NCBI GenBank assembly: GCA_964016885.1
Contig: OZ024743.1
Location: 183,398,990 to 183,462,989 of the forward strand
Length of the DNA stretch: 64,000 nt
Origin: Eledone cirrhosa
Taxonomy: Eukaryota > Mollusca > Cephalopoda > Octopoda > Eledonidae
Direction: 5' to 3'
Shown: positions 8,530 through 19,534 of the stretch, one piece after another
Layout: every line of letters starts with the position of its first letter
Numbering within the stretch: position 1 is the first letter of the stretch
Notes under the pieces: model-generated
The model's input: only the letters and a program-made list of their open reading frames with translations
Told to the model about the DNA's origin: nothing
The model's database searches: none
Translations under genes and position numbers: made by a program

Positions 8530-11500
8530 GCAACAACTGCGTCAACAGCAATAACACTAACTATGCTAAGGCTGCGGGTTGGCTGGTGCAGCAATGTGTG
8601 AGAACCCCCCGGCTGTCATCAAGCAATCGCACAAAAACAACTGCGTAAAGAGCAATAACACTAACCATGTTATGGCTGCGCAAGGTAGTGGGGTGGCTAG
8701 TGTGAGAACCCCACGACCATCATCAGGCAATCACACAACAGGAAAAAGATCGAGACGTTGCATCTCAGAGTTGCCACACTTAATGTTGGCACTCTAACAG
8801 GTAGATCTGGTGAGATAGTGGAGATGCTGGAGAGAAGGCATGTGGATGTGTGCTGTCTGCAAGAGGTGAGATAGAGAGGTGCCTCTGCAAGACTAATCGC
8901 AGGCAAACATCGTAGTTATAAGCTTTTCTGGGTGGGTAATGATGATGGGTTAGGTGGGGTAGGCATATTAGTGGCTGAGAGATGGATCAATAAGACAATA
9001 GTGGTAGTTCGAGTTAGTAATAGAATAATTAAGCTTAGATTAGTTGTAGGCAAAAGACTACTGACAATCATCTCTGCCTCTGCTCCCCAGGCAGGCCTAG
9101 GTAAAGAAGAGAAAAAATGCTTTTACGAGCAACTTTTACAAACAGCCTCAATGACAGAGGACAGAGACATCGTTATGCTAGCGGGGACATGTTGGACAGC
9201 TCCAGGATGGATACACTGGGGTACATGGAGGGCACAGTTATGACTCAAGAAATGAAGAAGGAGTGAGGCTTCTTGAATTTTGTGATGCAAATGCACTAAC
9301 CATTTGCAACACTAACTTCCAGAAGCCTACCAACCACCTAATAACCTACAAATCAGGTGAGCACATAAGCCAGATTGACTTCCTGCTAGTTAGACAGCGA
9401 GACAGACAGATGGTGTCAAATACTAAGGCATACCCCGAGGAAGAATGTACCCCACAGCATAGGTTAGTCGTTAGTGACATCTCAGTAAACAAAAAAAAAG
9501 AATGTGACATACAGGAAGGTGTGGAAAAGAAAGGTCTGGAAGCTAAAAGACCTTTCATTAAAATATAAATTTAGCAAAGCCCTTCAAGATGTGTATGACG
9601 AAAAGGAAGACGATTTAGAATCATATGACAAAGATGATAACTGGAATTTCTTGCGAGACAACTTACTGCAGGCTACCGAAGAAACTTGTGGTTGGGGCAG
9701 AGCTTCAACCAGACAGAGAGTGACCTGGTGGTGGAACAGCATGGTAGATAGGGTCATTAGAGACAAGAGACTGGCAAGGAAGGCTTGGAAAAAGGGTGGG
9801 AGTAGAGAAGGATATACAGCTGCTAAGAGAGAAGCTAGGCATTAGGTGTACTTAGCATGCAGGGAGGCTGAGAGTAGGAGATTTACCAATGTTCTGCGAC
9901 GGGAAGATCAGAGATGTGCGGTGTTCCGCATTGGAAGGCAGTGTGTCCGGAATGATGATGGTGTACTTAGTGTCATGAATGATCAAAAAAAGGAGGCCTG
10001 GAAATGTCATTATGAGAGACTGATGAATGTGGAGAACAAATGGGAGAGAGAGAAATTACCCTTGGTAGATCCGACAGAGGGACCAGCTATTGAGATTGAC
10101 GAATATAGGGTACAAGAGGCAATTAAGGAAATGAAGAATGGTAAGGCTACTGGACCGTCAGGGATAGTTGCTGAGATGCTGAAGGCATCAGGAGAAGTAG
10201 GCACTAAACTAGTTGCACGCATCATTAATCAAGCTATATATGGTGGTGTCATACCCAAAGACTGGTGCAGCAGTATTCTCATAAATTACTACAAAGGTGA
10301 AGGGGATGCTCTAGAGAGGAGTAATTATAGGAGCATAAAGCTGATGGATCAGGTTATGAAAGTAGCAGAGAGAATATTAGCACAACTAATTAGAGAAAGG
10401 GACAAATTAGATGTAGTTTGGTTTTGTGCCTCGGAAAAGTACAACAGATGCCCTCTTCTTAGTGAGGCAACTACAAGAGAGGTTCTTAGAGAAGAATAAG
10501 CCACTATACTTAGCTTTTGTTGACCTAGAGAAGGCCTTTGATAGGGTACCCCGATCTGTTATCTGGTGGTCCCTAAGGAAACTAGGTGTAGAGGAATGGC
10601 ATGTGAAGACAGTGCAAGCTATGTACAGGGGTACTGTCAGTAAAGTGAGAATAGGAATGGAGTTTAGTGAGGAATTCCAGATACAAGTAGGTGTACATCA
10701 AGGTTCGGTTGTCAGCCCACTCTTGTTCACTATAGTCCTCCAAGCCATAACAGAGGAGTTTAAGACTGGCTGCCCATGGGAACTTCTCTATACTGATGAT
10801 CTGGTTCTTATAGCAGAATCTGTAGAGGAGCTAGAGAATAAATTCTGGCTATGGAAACAGTAGTTGGAATCAAGAGGCCTGAGAGTGAACATAGCTAAAA
10901 CAAAAGTGTTGATAAGCAGAAGAGAGGACAATACTCTGATTCCATTGGGGAAATGGCCATGTTCGATATGTAGGAAAGGAACTGGCATAAATTCCATAAA
11001 ATATACGCAATGCAGATCTTGGGTACACAAGAGATGTAGTGGGATAGCAGGCAAACTAACAGGTAGGGAAAACTACGTATGCAGATGTACAGGGAAAGTT
11101 GGCAGTATTAATCGCAGTGATAGACACATTTTTCAAATGCAGGTGGGTTCTAGAGAAGTGGTTGATAGCTTCTGCTACCTAGGTGATCAGATTAGCATGG
11201 GAGGAGGTGAGGGGTGAGTGTTCCGAGGCCATAGTATCTAGAATAAGGACATGTTGGAAGAAGTTTAGGGAACTGCTTCCTCTGTTGACAAAGAAGGGTT
11301 TCTCCCTGCGTACGGCAGGACGGTTATATGATGCCTGTGTGAGATGCGCTATGTTGCATGGTAGTGAGACATGGGCAGCAACTGCAGAAGATATGCGATG
11401 GCTGGAGAGAAATGAAGCAAGTATGCTCCGTTGGATGTGCAATACCAATGTGCGTGAACGACTAAGCATAGACGAGTTGAGAAAGAAACTGGGTATAAGA

Positions 11501-11790
11501 GGGATAAATTGTGGTGTGCAGGAGAGAAGGCTGAGATGGTATGGACATGTGATGCGCATGGAGGATGACCGCTGGGTAAAGAAGTGCCAAGAAATCCCAG
11601 TAGAAGGAAGACATGGTAGAGGTAGACTACGAAAAACATGAGTGGAGGTGGTGAGAGCAGACCTCAGATCGCTGAAACTCACCGAGGAGATGACAAAGGA
11701 CCGTAACAAGTGGAGAGATGCTGTGCTGAATAGGACCCGTCCAACCCTTGCAAGCAGGGAAAAGCGGACGTATGATGATGATGATGGTAT
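8530..11790 (+). mobile_element. Decayed RTE LINE with short 3' tail
   Basis: A full-length-size but mutated relative of the intact RTE at 23452-27146. Its 5' region has two imperfect copies of a roughly 110-bp unit (8530-8640 and 8640-8735), each with GCAATAACACTAAC and GAGAACCCC. The 3' end lacks the long modular UTR of the other subfamily. The coding frame runs straight into CCTTGCAAGCAGGGAAAAGC, then GGACGTATGATGATGATG. It belongs to the same subfamily as 27945-29460. Confidence 0.85.
8745..11790 (+). pseudogene. RTE reverse transcriptase ORF, multiple stops and frameshifts
   Basis: Pieces in changing frames cover the whole protein. The endonuclease starts with LHLRVATLNVGTLTGRS-like sequence; a TAG lies just after CCLQEVR (about 8870) and a frameshift near 9220. 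A stop is at 9843 (EARH*). The RT core FVDLEKAFDRVP lies in 10426-10863, with YTDD instead of YADD at its active site. The PHD-like finger (about 10940-11095) keeps its first two cysteines, but the third is replaced by tyrosine and the last pair is damaged. The C-terminus GSETWAATAEDMRWLERNEA...RLRWYGHVMRM is followed by TGA in place of the tryptophan in KMTW. Beyond that stop the frame stays open through the tail, reading RPTLASREKRTYDDDD. Confidence 0.9.
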
Positions 11791-12180
11791 AGAGGAAGAA
11801 TCAATCTAACGATTCTGCCAATTCAAAGCTTTCAATATAAAAGAATTTAGAGTATAAAATAACCTCATAATAATTGAATGTATAAATATAAACATTTGTC
11901 TGCATATAAAAAACAATTGGTTATATTTTTCATATTCAATTACACACATTATTTTACATTTTTTAAATTATCATACCAGTTTCTGTCATCGGCTAGGCAT
12001 GTTAATACACCACATGAGCTTTTAATATCCTGTACTGCATGAAACCACATTAGCATAACATTCTTAGAAATTACAAAACAGCACTATGACCACAATCATT
12101 AACAATTATATTCATTGGTCTAATATTACAAATTATCACCCGGATTTGTCCACTAGTAAAGAAACCGAACATTTGAATTA
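11791..12180. other. AT-rich stretch without features
   Basis: About 390 bases of AT-rich sequence. No ORF, repeat match or structure was found. Confidence 0.4.
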
Positions 12181-12510
12181 GCACCCCCGTTTTTAGATAT
12201 TCTTCTTCTCTCCTTCTTCACCCATTTATTCCTGAGAGGATCGTGGGGGACAGAGTCTTCAAACACTCCTTCCAGCGGGTCCTGTCAGAAGCAACCGTCT
12301 CCAATTGATCCAGCTGGATCCCCAAGTGTGACCAACCAAGCTCATGGATGTTATCCAATCATCTTGCTCAAGATCTACGCTTGGGTCTCCTGCCGGTTGG
12401 TTTTGCCTGTAAAATCTGTCCAGTGATTCTTCCCTGAGAAATTTTAACCACATGGCTGTAGTATCGGAACTGTGATCTATCAATTTGGAGAAGTAGTGGC
12501 TCTACCTGGA
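12181..12510 (-). pseudogene. Decayed C-terminal fragment of a second RTE-type LINE
   Basis: The minus strand reads, with two in-frame stops, QFRYYSHVVKIS, then QAKPTGRRPKRRS, then a stretch ending LDNIHELGWSHLGIQLDQL, then SDRTRWKECLKTL. This matches the RTE C-terminal pattern RLRW-GHV-RM, GRPK-W, DR-RW, but is clearly different from the RTE family of 23452-27146. The fragment seems to lack both the polymerase core and a recognisable tail. Confidence 0.6.
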
Positions 12511-12539
12511 GTGACTCTTTTTTAGATATATTCTGCTAA

Positions 12540-12890
12540 ATTATTACAGGGTGTGAAGAGTTCAGGATTTTAGGCAATCATATTGACCCCAGTACTTATT
12601 TTGGTGTGGTATTTGCTTTATTGGTCCCTATTTGTTGAACCACTAAATTACAAATTATAAATGAACTCAATATAAACAACACGGGTTTTGTGACTGGTGC
12701 AACAAAAAATATAGACACAGACACATACATATATGACAGGTTTCTGCACAATTTTTGCATACTAAATTTCAGAAGGTATTGTCCAACCTGAGGCTATATT
12801 AGAAGACACTCAAAATGCAGAGCAATGGGACTGAAATTGGCATCATATAGACAGTAATGCCTCTCTATGTGTGTCGATTACTTCTTCAGG
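12540..12890 (-). mobile_element. tRNA-derived SINE (family B), body and tail
   Basis: On the plus strand the block reads GACCCCAGTACTTATTTTGG, GGTATTTGCTTTATTGGTCC, GACACAGACACATACATA, TGACAGGTTTCTGCAC, GAGGCTATATTAGAAGACAC and AATGGGACTGAAATTGG. This is the reverse of a tRNA-headed SINE whose other copies are at 13440-13570, 14105-14330, 19535-19720, 44660-44900 and 56030-56120. From memory the full family is very common in octopus. Confidence 0.65.
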
Positions 12891-13019
12891 TTTTTGCTGA
12901 GGCTGGGTGTGTGACGATGATCACAACCTTAAAAATACATAGTGAAAGGCCTTCAAATGTTTTTCAAAAACATCCCATATATTATTCAATATACAATACG
13001 TACATTCATATGTATATCA

Positions 13020-13039
13020 CTATTTCGTAGCACCAATAC

Positions 13040-13077
<38 letters not shown>

Positions 13078-13110
13078 AAGATATGTATGTGTGTGTGTGT
13101 GTGAAATTTA
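13020..13110. repeat. (TA)n/(TG)n microsatellite
   Basis: A TA run of about 16 units is followed by TATGTATG and a short GT run. Confidence 0.9.
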
Positions 13111-13439
13111 AAACGTGCATCACAATGCAAATAACCTTTGTTGCTAATTTTCTCAACTAACTACTATAGTGATTGACTATTACTACGGTCATTTGCACTG
13201 GGGTGTGCACATTTCAAATATACCCCATGTTTCATAAGTCAACTGTTTTGTTTACATTTCCTCTTCAAGAAGTATTTAATTCTGTTCTACATTATCATTT
13301 CAAATGCTACAAGGGTTCATTTTGCTTGTCATCATTTTAGGATCCATAAAATATGTACCAGTTATGTACTGGTTTCAATTCAATCAATCATATTCCTCCT
13401 TTAGAGAATTTTTAAACTTTTATTTTTGAGATATTCGTT

Positions 13440-13570
13440 TCTTTTAAACAGACATGGCTGTGTGGCTAACAAGGTTGTTTTGAAACCATGTGGTTTTAGG
13501 TTCACCAATGCCTTGTGAGTGAAAATTGTTGTCAAAAACAGGTCATTGTTAATATTGGTTGAACAGATTT
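13440..13570 (+). mobile_element. SINE family B, tRNA-like head only
   Basis: ACATGGCTGTGTGGCTAACA is an A-box-like start and TTTTAGGTTCACC a worn B box. CCTTGTGAGTGAAAATTG belongs to the body. The 3' part is missing or too diverged to see. Confidence 0.55.
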
Positions 13571-13616
13571 CTTAATAAAGCAGTTGTCATCTTAACTTCA
13601 TACTTTGATCCACTTT

Positions 13617-13795
13617 ATAATAATTGTTTCTACTTTTGGCACAAGGTCAGTAATTATCCCAGTACATTAGTGGTACTTTATTTTATCGACACCGAAAGGC
13701 AAAGTTAACCTTGGCGGGATTTGAACTCAGAACGTTAAGGGACGTAACTCTGCTGTAAAGCATGGCGTCCGATACTGCCAATTCTAATAATGAAA
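13617..13795 (-). mobile_element. SINE family A, near complete
   Basis: The reverse of family A, from TTGTTTCTACTTTTGGCAC through GCGGGATTTGAACTCAGAAC (B box) to CCGATACTGCCAATTC (A-box side). Short TAATAAT copies flank the body, consistent with a target duplication of about 7 bp or more. Confidence 0.75.
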
Positions 13796-14104
13796 ATTAT
13801 TGTGTATAGTGCTGAGGTGCACTACAACTAATCAAAAGTGCATGTATAGTACATAGAATAATGTACAAATGTCAGGAAAGTGAAATGTCACAAAAGTGAA
13901 CAGTGTATGAGTCATGATATACACACAGACACATACATACATGTGTATGGAGAAGGGATATCAGGTGTAGTATTGGTGAATTCAGGAAGCATGGAAGTTT
14001 TGAAGGGTGCAGTGTCCCTGACAGTTAATAACTGATGCAGGTAGTCTTATCAGAAAATGAGGGTTAAACGAAAGCTAATTACCATCAGCATTTGACTGGT
14101 GATG

Positions 14105-14330
14105 GCAGAATGTGTGTAAAGTTCTTTTACTGTTTTAATCATGGGGACAAGACCACGCTGGACCGTGGCTGGAGGAGTTTTAGTTGACCATATTGAACCT
14201 AGTATTTATTAAGTCTGGTACATATATTATTGATTTAAGTTGCTAAGTTTCAGTACATAAACAAACAGCACTGGTTGTTAAGCAGTGTCAACATAAAAAT
14301 AAACATAGACACACATCTAGACATAAATAT
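14105..14330 (-). mobile_element. SINE family B, 3' part
   Basis: GTTCTTTTACTGTTTTAATC, CTAGTATTTATTAAGTCTGG, GCACTGGTTGTTAAGCAG and AAACATAGACACACATC are, reversed, the 3' part of the same family as 12540-12890. The tRNA head is missing and a microsatellite follows. Confidence 0.55.
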
Positions 14331-14341
14331 ATATATGTATA

Positions 14342-14392
<51 letters not shown>
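14331..14392. repeat. (TG)n/(TA)n microsatellite
   Basis: A GT run is followed by a TA run of about 13 units. Confidence 0.9.
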
Positions 14393-14394
<2 letters not shown>

Positions 14395-14399
14395 TATCC

Positions 14400-14815
14400 T
14401 AACCTATAGTCAGTAGGCCCCTCCAAACCAAACACACCCCAACCCACTACCCCACCCTCCCAATCCCGCCAACACCACCCTTTCTCTATAAAGTTATTTT
14501 GGTACCACAACATACAGTCCAAACTAATGAGATCAAGATCGAGATCGTGTAGGTGTCACAACAAAAAAACACAGTCCACGCTGTAATGTGGCCGTGTAAA
14601 TAACACGGTAAAAAGTTCCCAGTCCACACTGTAAATGTGGTTGGTGTTAGGAAGAGCATCCAGCTGAAGAAAACCCTGCCAGATAGTTCTATATGAGCGA
14701 GACAGTCACCTGACCAATCTTGCCTCAAGTGGGACAACTCCCGTCTAACCCATGCTAGCGTGGAAGATAGACGTTAAATGATGATGATGATGATGATGAT
14801 GATTATCACTATCAT
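14400..14815 (+). mobile_element. RTE 3' tail copy
   Basis: Homologous to 7580-7965 along its length: C-rich start, AAAGTTATTTTGGTACCAC, two CACAGTCCACGCTGTAA-type modules, GTGGTTGGTGTTAGGAAG, CCATGCTAGCGTGGAAGA, GACGTTAAATGATGATGATG. The terminal trinucleotide run is about 8 units. Confidence 0.8.
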
Positions 14816-15140
14816 TTTATGTCTGTTTCTATGCTGGCATGTGTTGGAAACATAACACACACATAGCAACCCCACCCCTCCCCCACACCAATCTACAGTT
14901 TTGGTGTGTAAAATTAAGAAAAGACTAAAAATTCCCAACATATTCTTCTAAAAAACTGAAAACTTCCACTTCCAAACAACAAAATAGAAAAACAAGTTAG
15001 TTTTTAAAGTTTCAAGTCAGTTTTTAAAAATTTCAACAACAATTACACATCTTTCGGGCTATTTCTATCTTATCAACAACTCAATAAATCTGTCATGTTT
15101 TCAATTATAAAACATGTTTAAACTGAGCACCATATATGGC
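14816..15140. other. Stretch without recognised genes
   Basis: AT-rich, with a twice-repeated TTTAAA-GTTTCAA-TCAG phrase near 15001-15035 and the family C-like phrase TTCAATTATAAAAC. Nothing else was found. Confidence 0.35.
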
Positions 15141-15448
15141 TGTGTATGTATATATATATATATACACACACATACACACATATACACATATATGCACCCC
15201 CCCCCACTCATGTCCTCATATACATACACACCCACACACACAGATACATGTTCATACACATATATATACACATACATATATGTCCATACACATATATACA
15301 TGCATACATATTCACACATGCATATATATATATGCATGTGTGGATATATATATATATACACACACACATACATACATGTCCACACATGCATATGTATATA
15401 TACATACATACATACATGCCCACACATGCATATATATATACATACATG
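15141..15448. repeat. Complex CA/TA/ACATAC microsatellite
   Basis: Mixed ACACAC, TATATA, CATACATA and GCATATA runs. Long open frames on both strands (strings of IYTHTYIH and CVYIYI) come only from the repeat period and are not genes. Confidence 0.9.
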
Positions 15449-15454
15449 AATTCC

Positions 15455-15545
15455 AGGTAACTTATTTTTCTCAGTTGAGTGAACTGGAGCAACATGAAAT
15501 AAAGCGTCTTGCTGAAGGACGCAAAGTGCTGCCATGATAGTGACC
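15455..15545 (+). mobile_element. SINE family C fragment
   Basis: TTCTCAGTTGAGTGAACTGG, AGCAACATGAAATAAAGCG and CTTGCTGAAGGACGCAAAG match the middle of the SINE at 6720-6995. Confidence 0.5.
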
Positions 15546-16466
15546 CAAATACCTCTCTCCACACACACACAAATGTACGCTATCAGTAATACATGTACAC
15601 ACAAACTAGAATCTACTGCTCAGAAAGGTGCTGGGCGTGGGTCAAAGGTAAGAATTCAGCTGCTTCTACCTGGGTAAAAGAAATAATCTAATGAGACTCT
15701 AAAACAAAGGTTCTATGGAGAGTCTTAATAGTTGAATGTAAACATTGTGAGTAATTGGTAAGAAAGTTCTCAGAATTCCTGCAAAGGAGAAAATGAAGGA
15801 AGGAAGGAAAGATTCATTATAGAATTAAGAAAGAAAAGATAAAAACAATAACTAAAAGTATAAATAAAACACTGCTACCATGAACACAATACGTTTTTAT
15901 TTAGTTGAAAACTTTTTCTTTTGTAGGTTGAAGAAGCAGGTAAAGGAAAACATAACAAGAATTCATTGAGTATGAGTCAACATTAACAAATGTTTTCCTT
16001 CTCTTTAACTAACAGCAGTTAGTGGCTGATCTAGAAACTTCAATAGACTGTTGCCAATATCTTCATCCCTCTAAATATAATCTAACTTTTTCTGCACTGG
16101 TCTGAAATAATTTCTGTTTAGAACAACTGTTCCCCAGTTTACTGAGACGATGTGGAATATGGAGAGGCGTTTATATGGCAGATACGGACAGACCAACTAA
16201 ATCAGAGGTCAGGGTTATTTTAGCTCTGATTCAAGAAGAGATTACAACTATTAATAATAATAATAATAAGAACAACAACAACAACAGCAGCAGTATTGGA
16301 GGCATTTACTGAAGAAATGGACCGAACTAAACAAACACTTGCTTCTCACTTTCAAGAAAATATCATATGAAATTCTAAGAAAAACTGAAACAACATTGAT
16401 GATAATAATAGCAACAACTGAGAGAAGAGTAATCATCTTCTGAGACAGAAGACTAAAATTCCATCG
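15546..16466. other. Upstream region of the membrane-protein gene; no repeat recognised
   Basis: A 920-base block with little of the repeat content seen elsewhere, apart from short AATAATAAT and CAACAACAACAGCAGCAG runs near 16248-16290. It probably holds promoter and 5' UTR sequence for the gene starting at 16467. I could not identify a convincing TATA box or transcription start. Confidence 0.35.
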
Positions 16467-17174
16467 ATGGAGTTGTTGCTGTTGTTGTCACTGACACTGC
16501 TGTTCAGTAATGTGTCAGTTTATAGTAGGCCTTATATACAGAAGTCAATAGAGAAAGGGGAAACGGAACTGAAAGGATTTCCTGTTAGTCTGGAAACAAA
16601 GCCAGTGGTGGCGGCAGTGGAACCACACCTTCATCAATCTGTATCAACAAACAAACAGAATGGTTATATCCAAAACTCAACAGGTTTGTCAGAAACGTCA
16701 ATTTCCGCTATCAGAGACAACAAAGCCAACATAAACACTAAACAAAAGAGAGATTATATCGTGGACAATCAAAACTCCAAAACTGTGGAACAAACTACAA
16801 AGTCTAACATCAACCAAAGCCGGGATTTTGGATTTCTGTATAAACAACATAAGGCAGCAGAACCCCTTAAATATGTCCCTGTCAACAATCAGTTTGTAGA
16901 TATTAAGAAGGATTTACATGTGGATAAAAGTAGTTCTTTACATCAGATACCAAATATGGTTTTAAATGTTGTGACTGCCATTGTGGCATTTATTTGCATC
17001 ACACTGACCGTAGCCATCTTTAAATGTTGTTGTTGGAAAAAAAACCGCACAGATGATGTTAATGATGATGATGTTGATGTGAAAGATCATATAAGGAAGG
17101 AAGCAGGTGATACTAGTGATGTGGACAACCAATCAGATACTTCAGACATTCACGATGAGCAAATAAATGAGTAA
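16467..17174 (+). CDS. Putative single-pass type I membrane protein, function unknown
   Basis: The 235-residue protein begins at the ATG at 16467 with a clear signal peptide (MELLLLLSLTLLFSNVSVYS, residues 1-20). An extracellular region (21-163) is rich in Lys, Asn, Gln and Ser, with N-glycosylation sequons at N70-S-T and N116-Q-S. One transmembrane helix follows (about 164-186, NMVLNVVTAIVAFICITLTV...). After it come a CCCWKK juxtamembrane cluster and a strongly acidic tail (191-235, DDVNDDDVDVKDH...). I recognise no family. Codon use is not low-complexity and the domain order is coherent, so this is the best host-gene candidate in the window. The TAA at 17172-17174 lies inside a GTAAGT donor, so this may be an exon that splices before its stop. 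Confidence 0.6.
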   Translation: MELLLLLSLTLLFSNVSVYSRPYIQKSIEKGETELKGFPVSLETKPVVAAVEPHLHQSVSTNKQNGYIQNSTGLSETSISAIRDNKANINTKQKRDYIVDNQNSKTVEQTTKSNINQSRDFGFLYKQHKAAEPLKYVPVNNQFVDIKKDLHVDKSSSLHQIPNMVLNVVTAIVAFICITLTVAIFKCCCWKKNRTDDVNDDDVDVKDHIRKEAGDTSDVDNQSDTSDIHDEQINE

Positions 17175-17176
17175 GT
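17171..17176 (+). promoter_or_regulatory. Candidate 5' splice site overlapping the stop codon
   Basis: GTAAGT at 17171-17176, followed by AAAC, is a strong U2-type donor. The TAA stop of the membrane-protein frame is within it. If used, the exon would end AATGA and the stop would be removed as intron, extending the cytoplasmic tail from a downstream exon. No downstream exon is identified here. Confidence 0.4.
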
Positions 17177-17194
17177 AAACAAAAACACTCTTTT

Positions 17195-17945
17195 TTATAT
17201 TGCAAGATAGCCAGGACAGTTTTAGTAGTGTATGTGACATATTTCATATATCTAGGTATATTCCAAGATACCTAGGGCTGATTTAATAGTATGTATGTAA
17301 CATATTTCATATATCTAGGTGTTTTCCAAGATAACCAGAACTTCTTTGATAGTATGTGCAACATATATCTAGGTGTATTCCAAAATAGCTAGGACTTCTG
17401 TGCTAGTATATATATATAACATATTACATATATCTAGGTGTATTCCAAGATAGCCAGGACTTCTGTGCTAGTATCTATATAACATATTACATATATATAG
17501 GTGTATTCCAAGATAGCCTGGACTTCTGTGCTAGTATATATATAACATATTACATATATCTAGGTGTATTCCAAGATAGCCTGAACTTCTGTGCTAGTAT
17601 ATATATAACATATTACATATATATAGGTGTATTCCAAGATAGCCTGGACTTCTGTGCTAGTATATATATAACATATTACATATATATAGGTGTATTCCAA
17701 GATAGCCTGAACTTCTGTGCTAGTATATATATAACATATTACATATATCTAGGTGTATTCCAAGATAGCCTGAACTTCTGTGCTAGTATATATATAACAT
17801 ATTACATATATCTAGGTGTATTCCAAGATAGCCTGAACTTCTGTGCTAGTATATATATAACATATTACATATATATAGGTGTATTCCAAGATAGCCTGGA
17901 CTTCTGTGCTAGTATATATATAACATATTTCATATATCTAGCAAT
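17195..17945. repeat. 63-bp minisatellite, about 12 copies
   Basis: The units share GGTGTATTCCAAGATAGCC and CTTCTGTGCTAGTATATATA. The period is exactly 63 bases between consecutive GGTGTATT motifs in the central part (17563, 17626, 17689). The first three or four units are more diverged, which points to expansion of the distal part. It starts about 20 bases after the membrane-protein stop. Confidence 0.95.
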
Positions 17946-17949
17946 AACT

Positions 17950-18330
17950 TGTTAGTTGTTTATCCCTTTTCATACCAATGTATCAAGAACCACCTAGTTT
18001 GATGATACAAAGCTGTCCATTTCATAATATTTGTACTTAATATTGAAACTTTTCATCTTAACTTTATTTAAGAAATATTTCAGCAACACATCCGAGACAC
18101 AACTGGTGCCTCTATCTATAACACTTCTCTGTGCCATATCTGGTGCCTCTGTTATATATATTGTTAAACACATGTAACACAGCTAAAGTATCTGTAAATT
18201 ATCTGCGATGTCACTAAAACATCTCTACTTGTTCATAATTGTCAGTTGTAGTCACTCTTGTATATGACAATCTACTACCTTAGTAATATATATTGTCATT
18301 TGTGTTAATAACCTGTAATATACACCCAAT
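17950..18330. other. Stretch without recognised features
   Basis: AT-rich sequence with a loosely repeated ACATCTGGTGCCTCT phrase near 18110-18155. No ORF or mobile element was found. Confidence 0.35.
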
Positions 18331-18334
18331 GTAT

Positions 18335-18460
18335 GACTGTATAATACATCTGGTGTTAGTAGTAACTGTATAATACATCTGGTGTTAGTAGTAACTGTAT
18401 AATACATCTGGTGTTAGTATTAACTGTATAATACATATGGTGTTAGTAGTAAACCCAGTA
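18335..18460. repeat. 29-bp tandem repeat, about 4 copies
   Basis: Units built on CTGTATAATACATCTGGTG and TTAGTAGTAA recur every 29 bases. Confidence 0.9.
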
Positions 18461-18599
18461 AAACTAATGACACAACTGTAATATATCTAGTTAGCTGTGT
18501 TTATAACACATCTAACAACATGCAACATCTATTCTCTCCTATATACGCATACATCTGATGTGCTAATAGTAAAGTTGGGTTATCTGTAACCAGATCTGA

Positions 18600-18945
18600 C
18601 ATCTGGATATTTAACACTTTAGGCTAGCTCTAGAATGTGTGCCAGGGTATTTAGCACCTTAGACTAGCTCCACAATGTATACCTGGGTATGTAGCACCAT
18701 AGGTTAGCTCTACAATGCATACCTGGGTATGTAGCACCCATAGTTAGTTCTACAATGTATATATGGGTATATAACAACATAGGCTAACACTACAATGTAT
18801 ACCTGGATATTTAGCACCATAGGGTAGCTCTACAATGTATACCTGGGTATGTAGCATCCAAGGTTAGCTCTACAATGCATACTAGGGTATGTAGTACTGT
18901 AGGGTATCTACAATGTATACCACAGGGTAGCTCTACAATGTGTGT
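18600..18945. repeat. 40-bp tandem repeat, about 8 diverged copies
   Basis: Units contain GTAGCACCATAGGTTAGCTC, TACAATGTATACC and TGGGTAT. The period is about 40 bases. Copies vary enough that the array looks old. Confidence 0.85.
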
Positions 18946-19530
18946 TCTCTTTACTTACTTATACAACTCATACTCCAAAATAGTTCAATATAGATCAGAA
19001 ATCCTGGTTTTTGACACTTTTTGCTCTGACCACACAGAAAAATTTACTAAGTCTGCATTTTCCACAGTCCACACTCACTTATGCCAAATCATGTGTGACA
19101 GGTCATTTTGGATATTTCCACAACATTGCCACACAATAAAGATATTTAATGAATTATTTCCTGATCATAAGAAATTATTATTTATTCAAATTAATTACTC
19201 AAATTTGTATAAAACTGTGATCCTTTAAGGTTCAGTATTGTACCTCTTTGACATCTGAGCCCTAAGTTGCTACCTAGTTGGCCTTAATGGTAGCACCAGC
19301 CCTGTCTATAATATATCTTCTCAGCTGTAATCAAAGCACAACTTGTGTGTTTAATGTAAACATATTTTCTGTCATCACATCTGGCATGGTTGTCATTTAT
19401 CTTCTAAGTATCAGTCACTAATCATCTGGTTGCATCTGTAACAGATTCTTGGGTGTTGATAGAACAGATATGTCTAACTAGTTTAATTTATTAACCCTTC
19501 CCTCTCTCTGTAGTACATATTTTAGATACA
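18946..19530. other. Stretch without recognised genes
   Basis: Contains a 117-codon open frame (18875-19228) that starts inside the minisatellite, has no domain and no coding signature. I treat it as chance. Confidence 0.35.
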
Positions 19531-19534
19531 AGCA

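Noticed and set aside
18875..19228. 117-codon frame after the 40-bp minisatellite
   Set aside because: Starts in the tandem repeat, no ATG in context, no recognisable domain.
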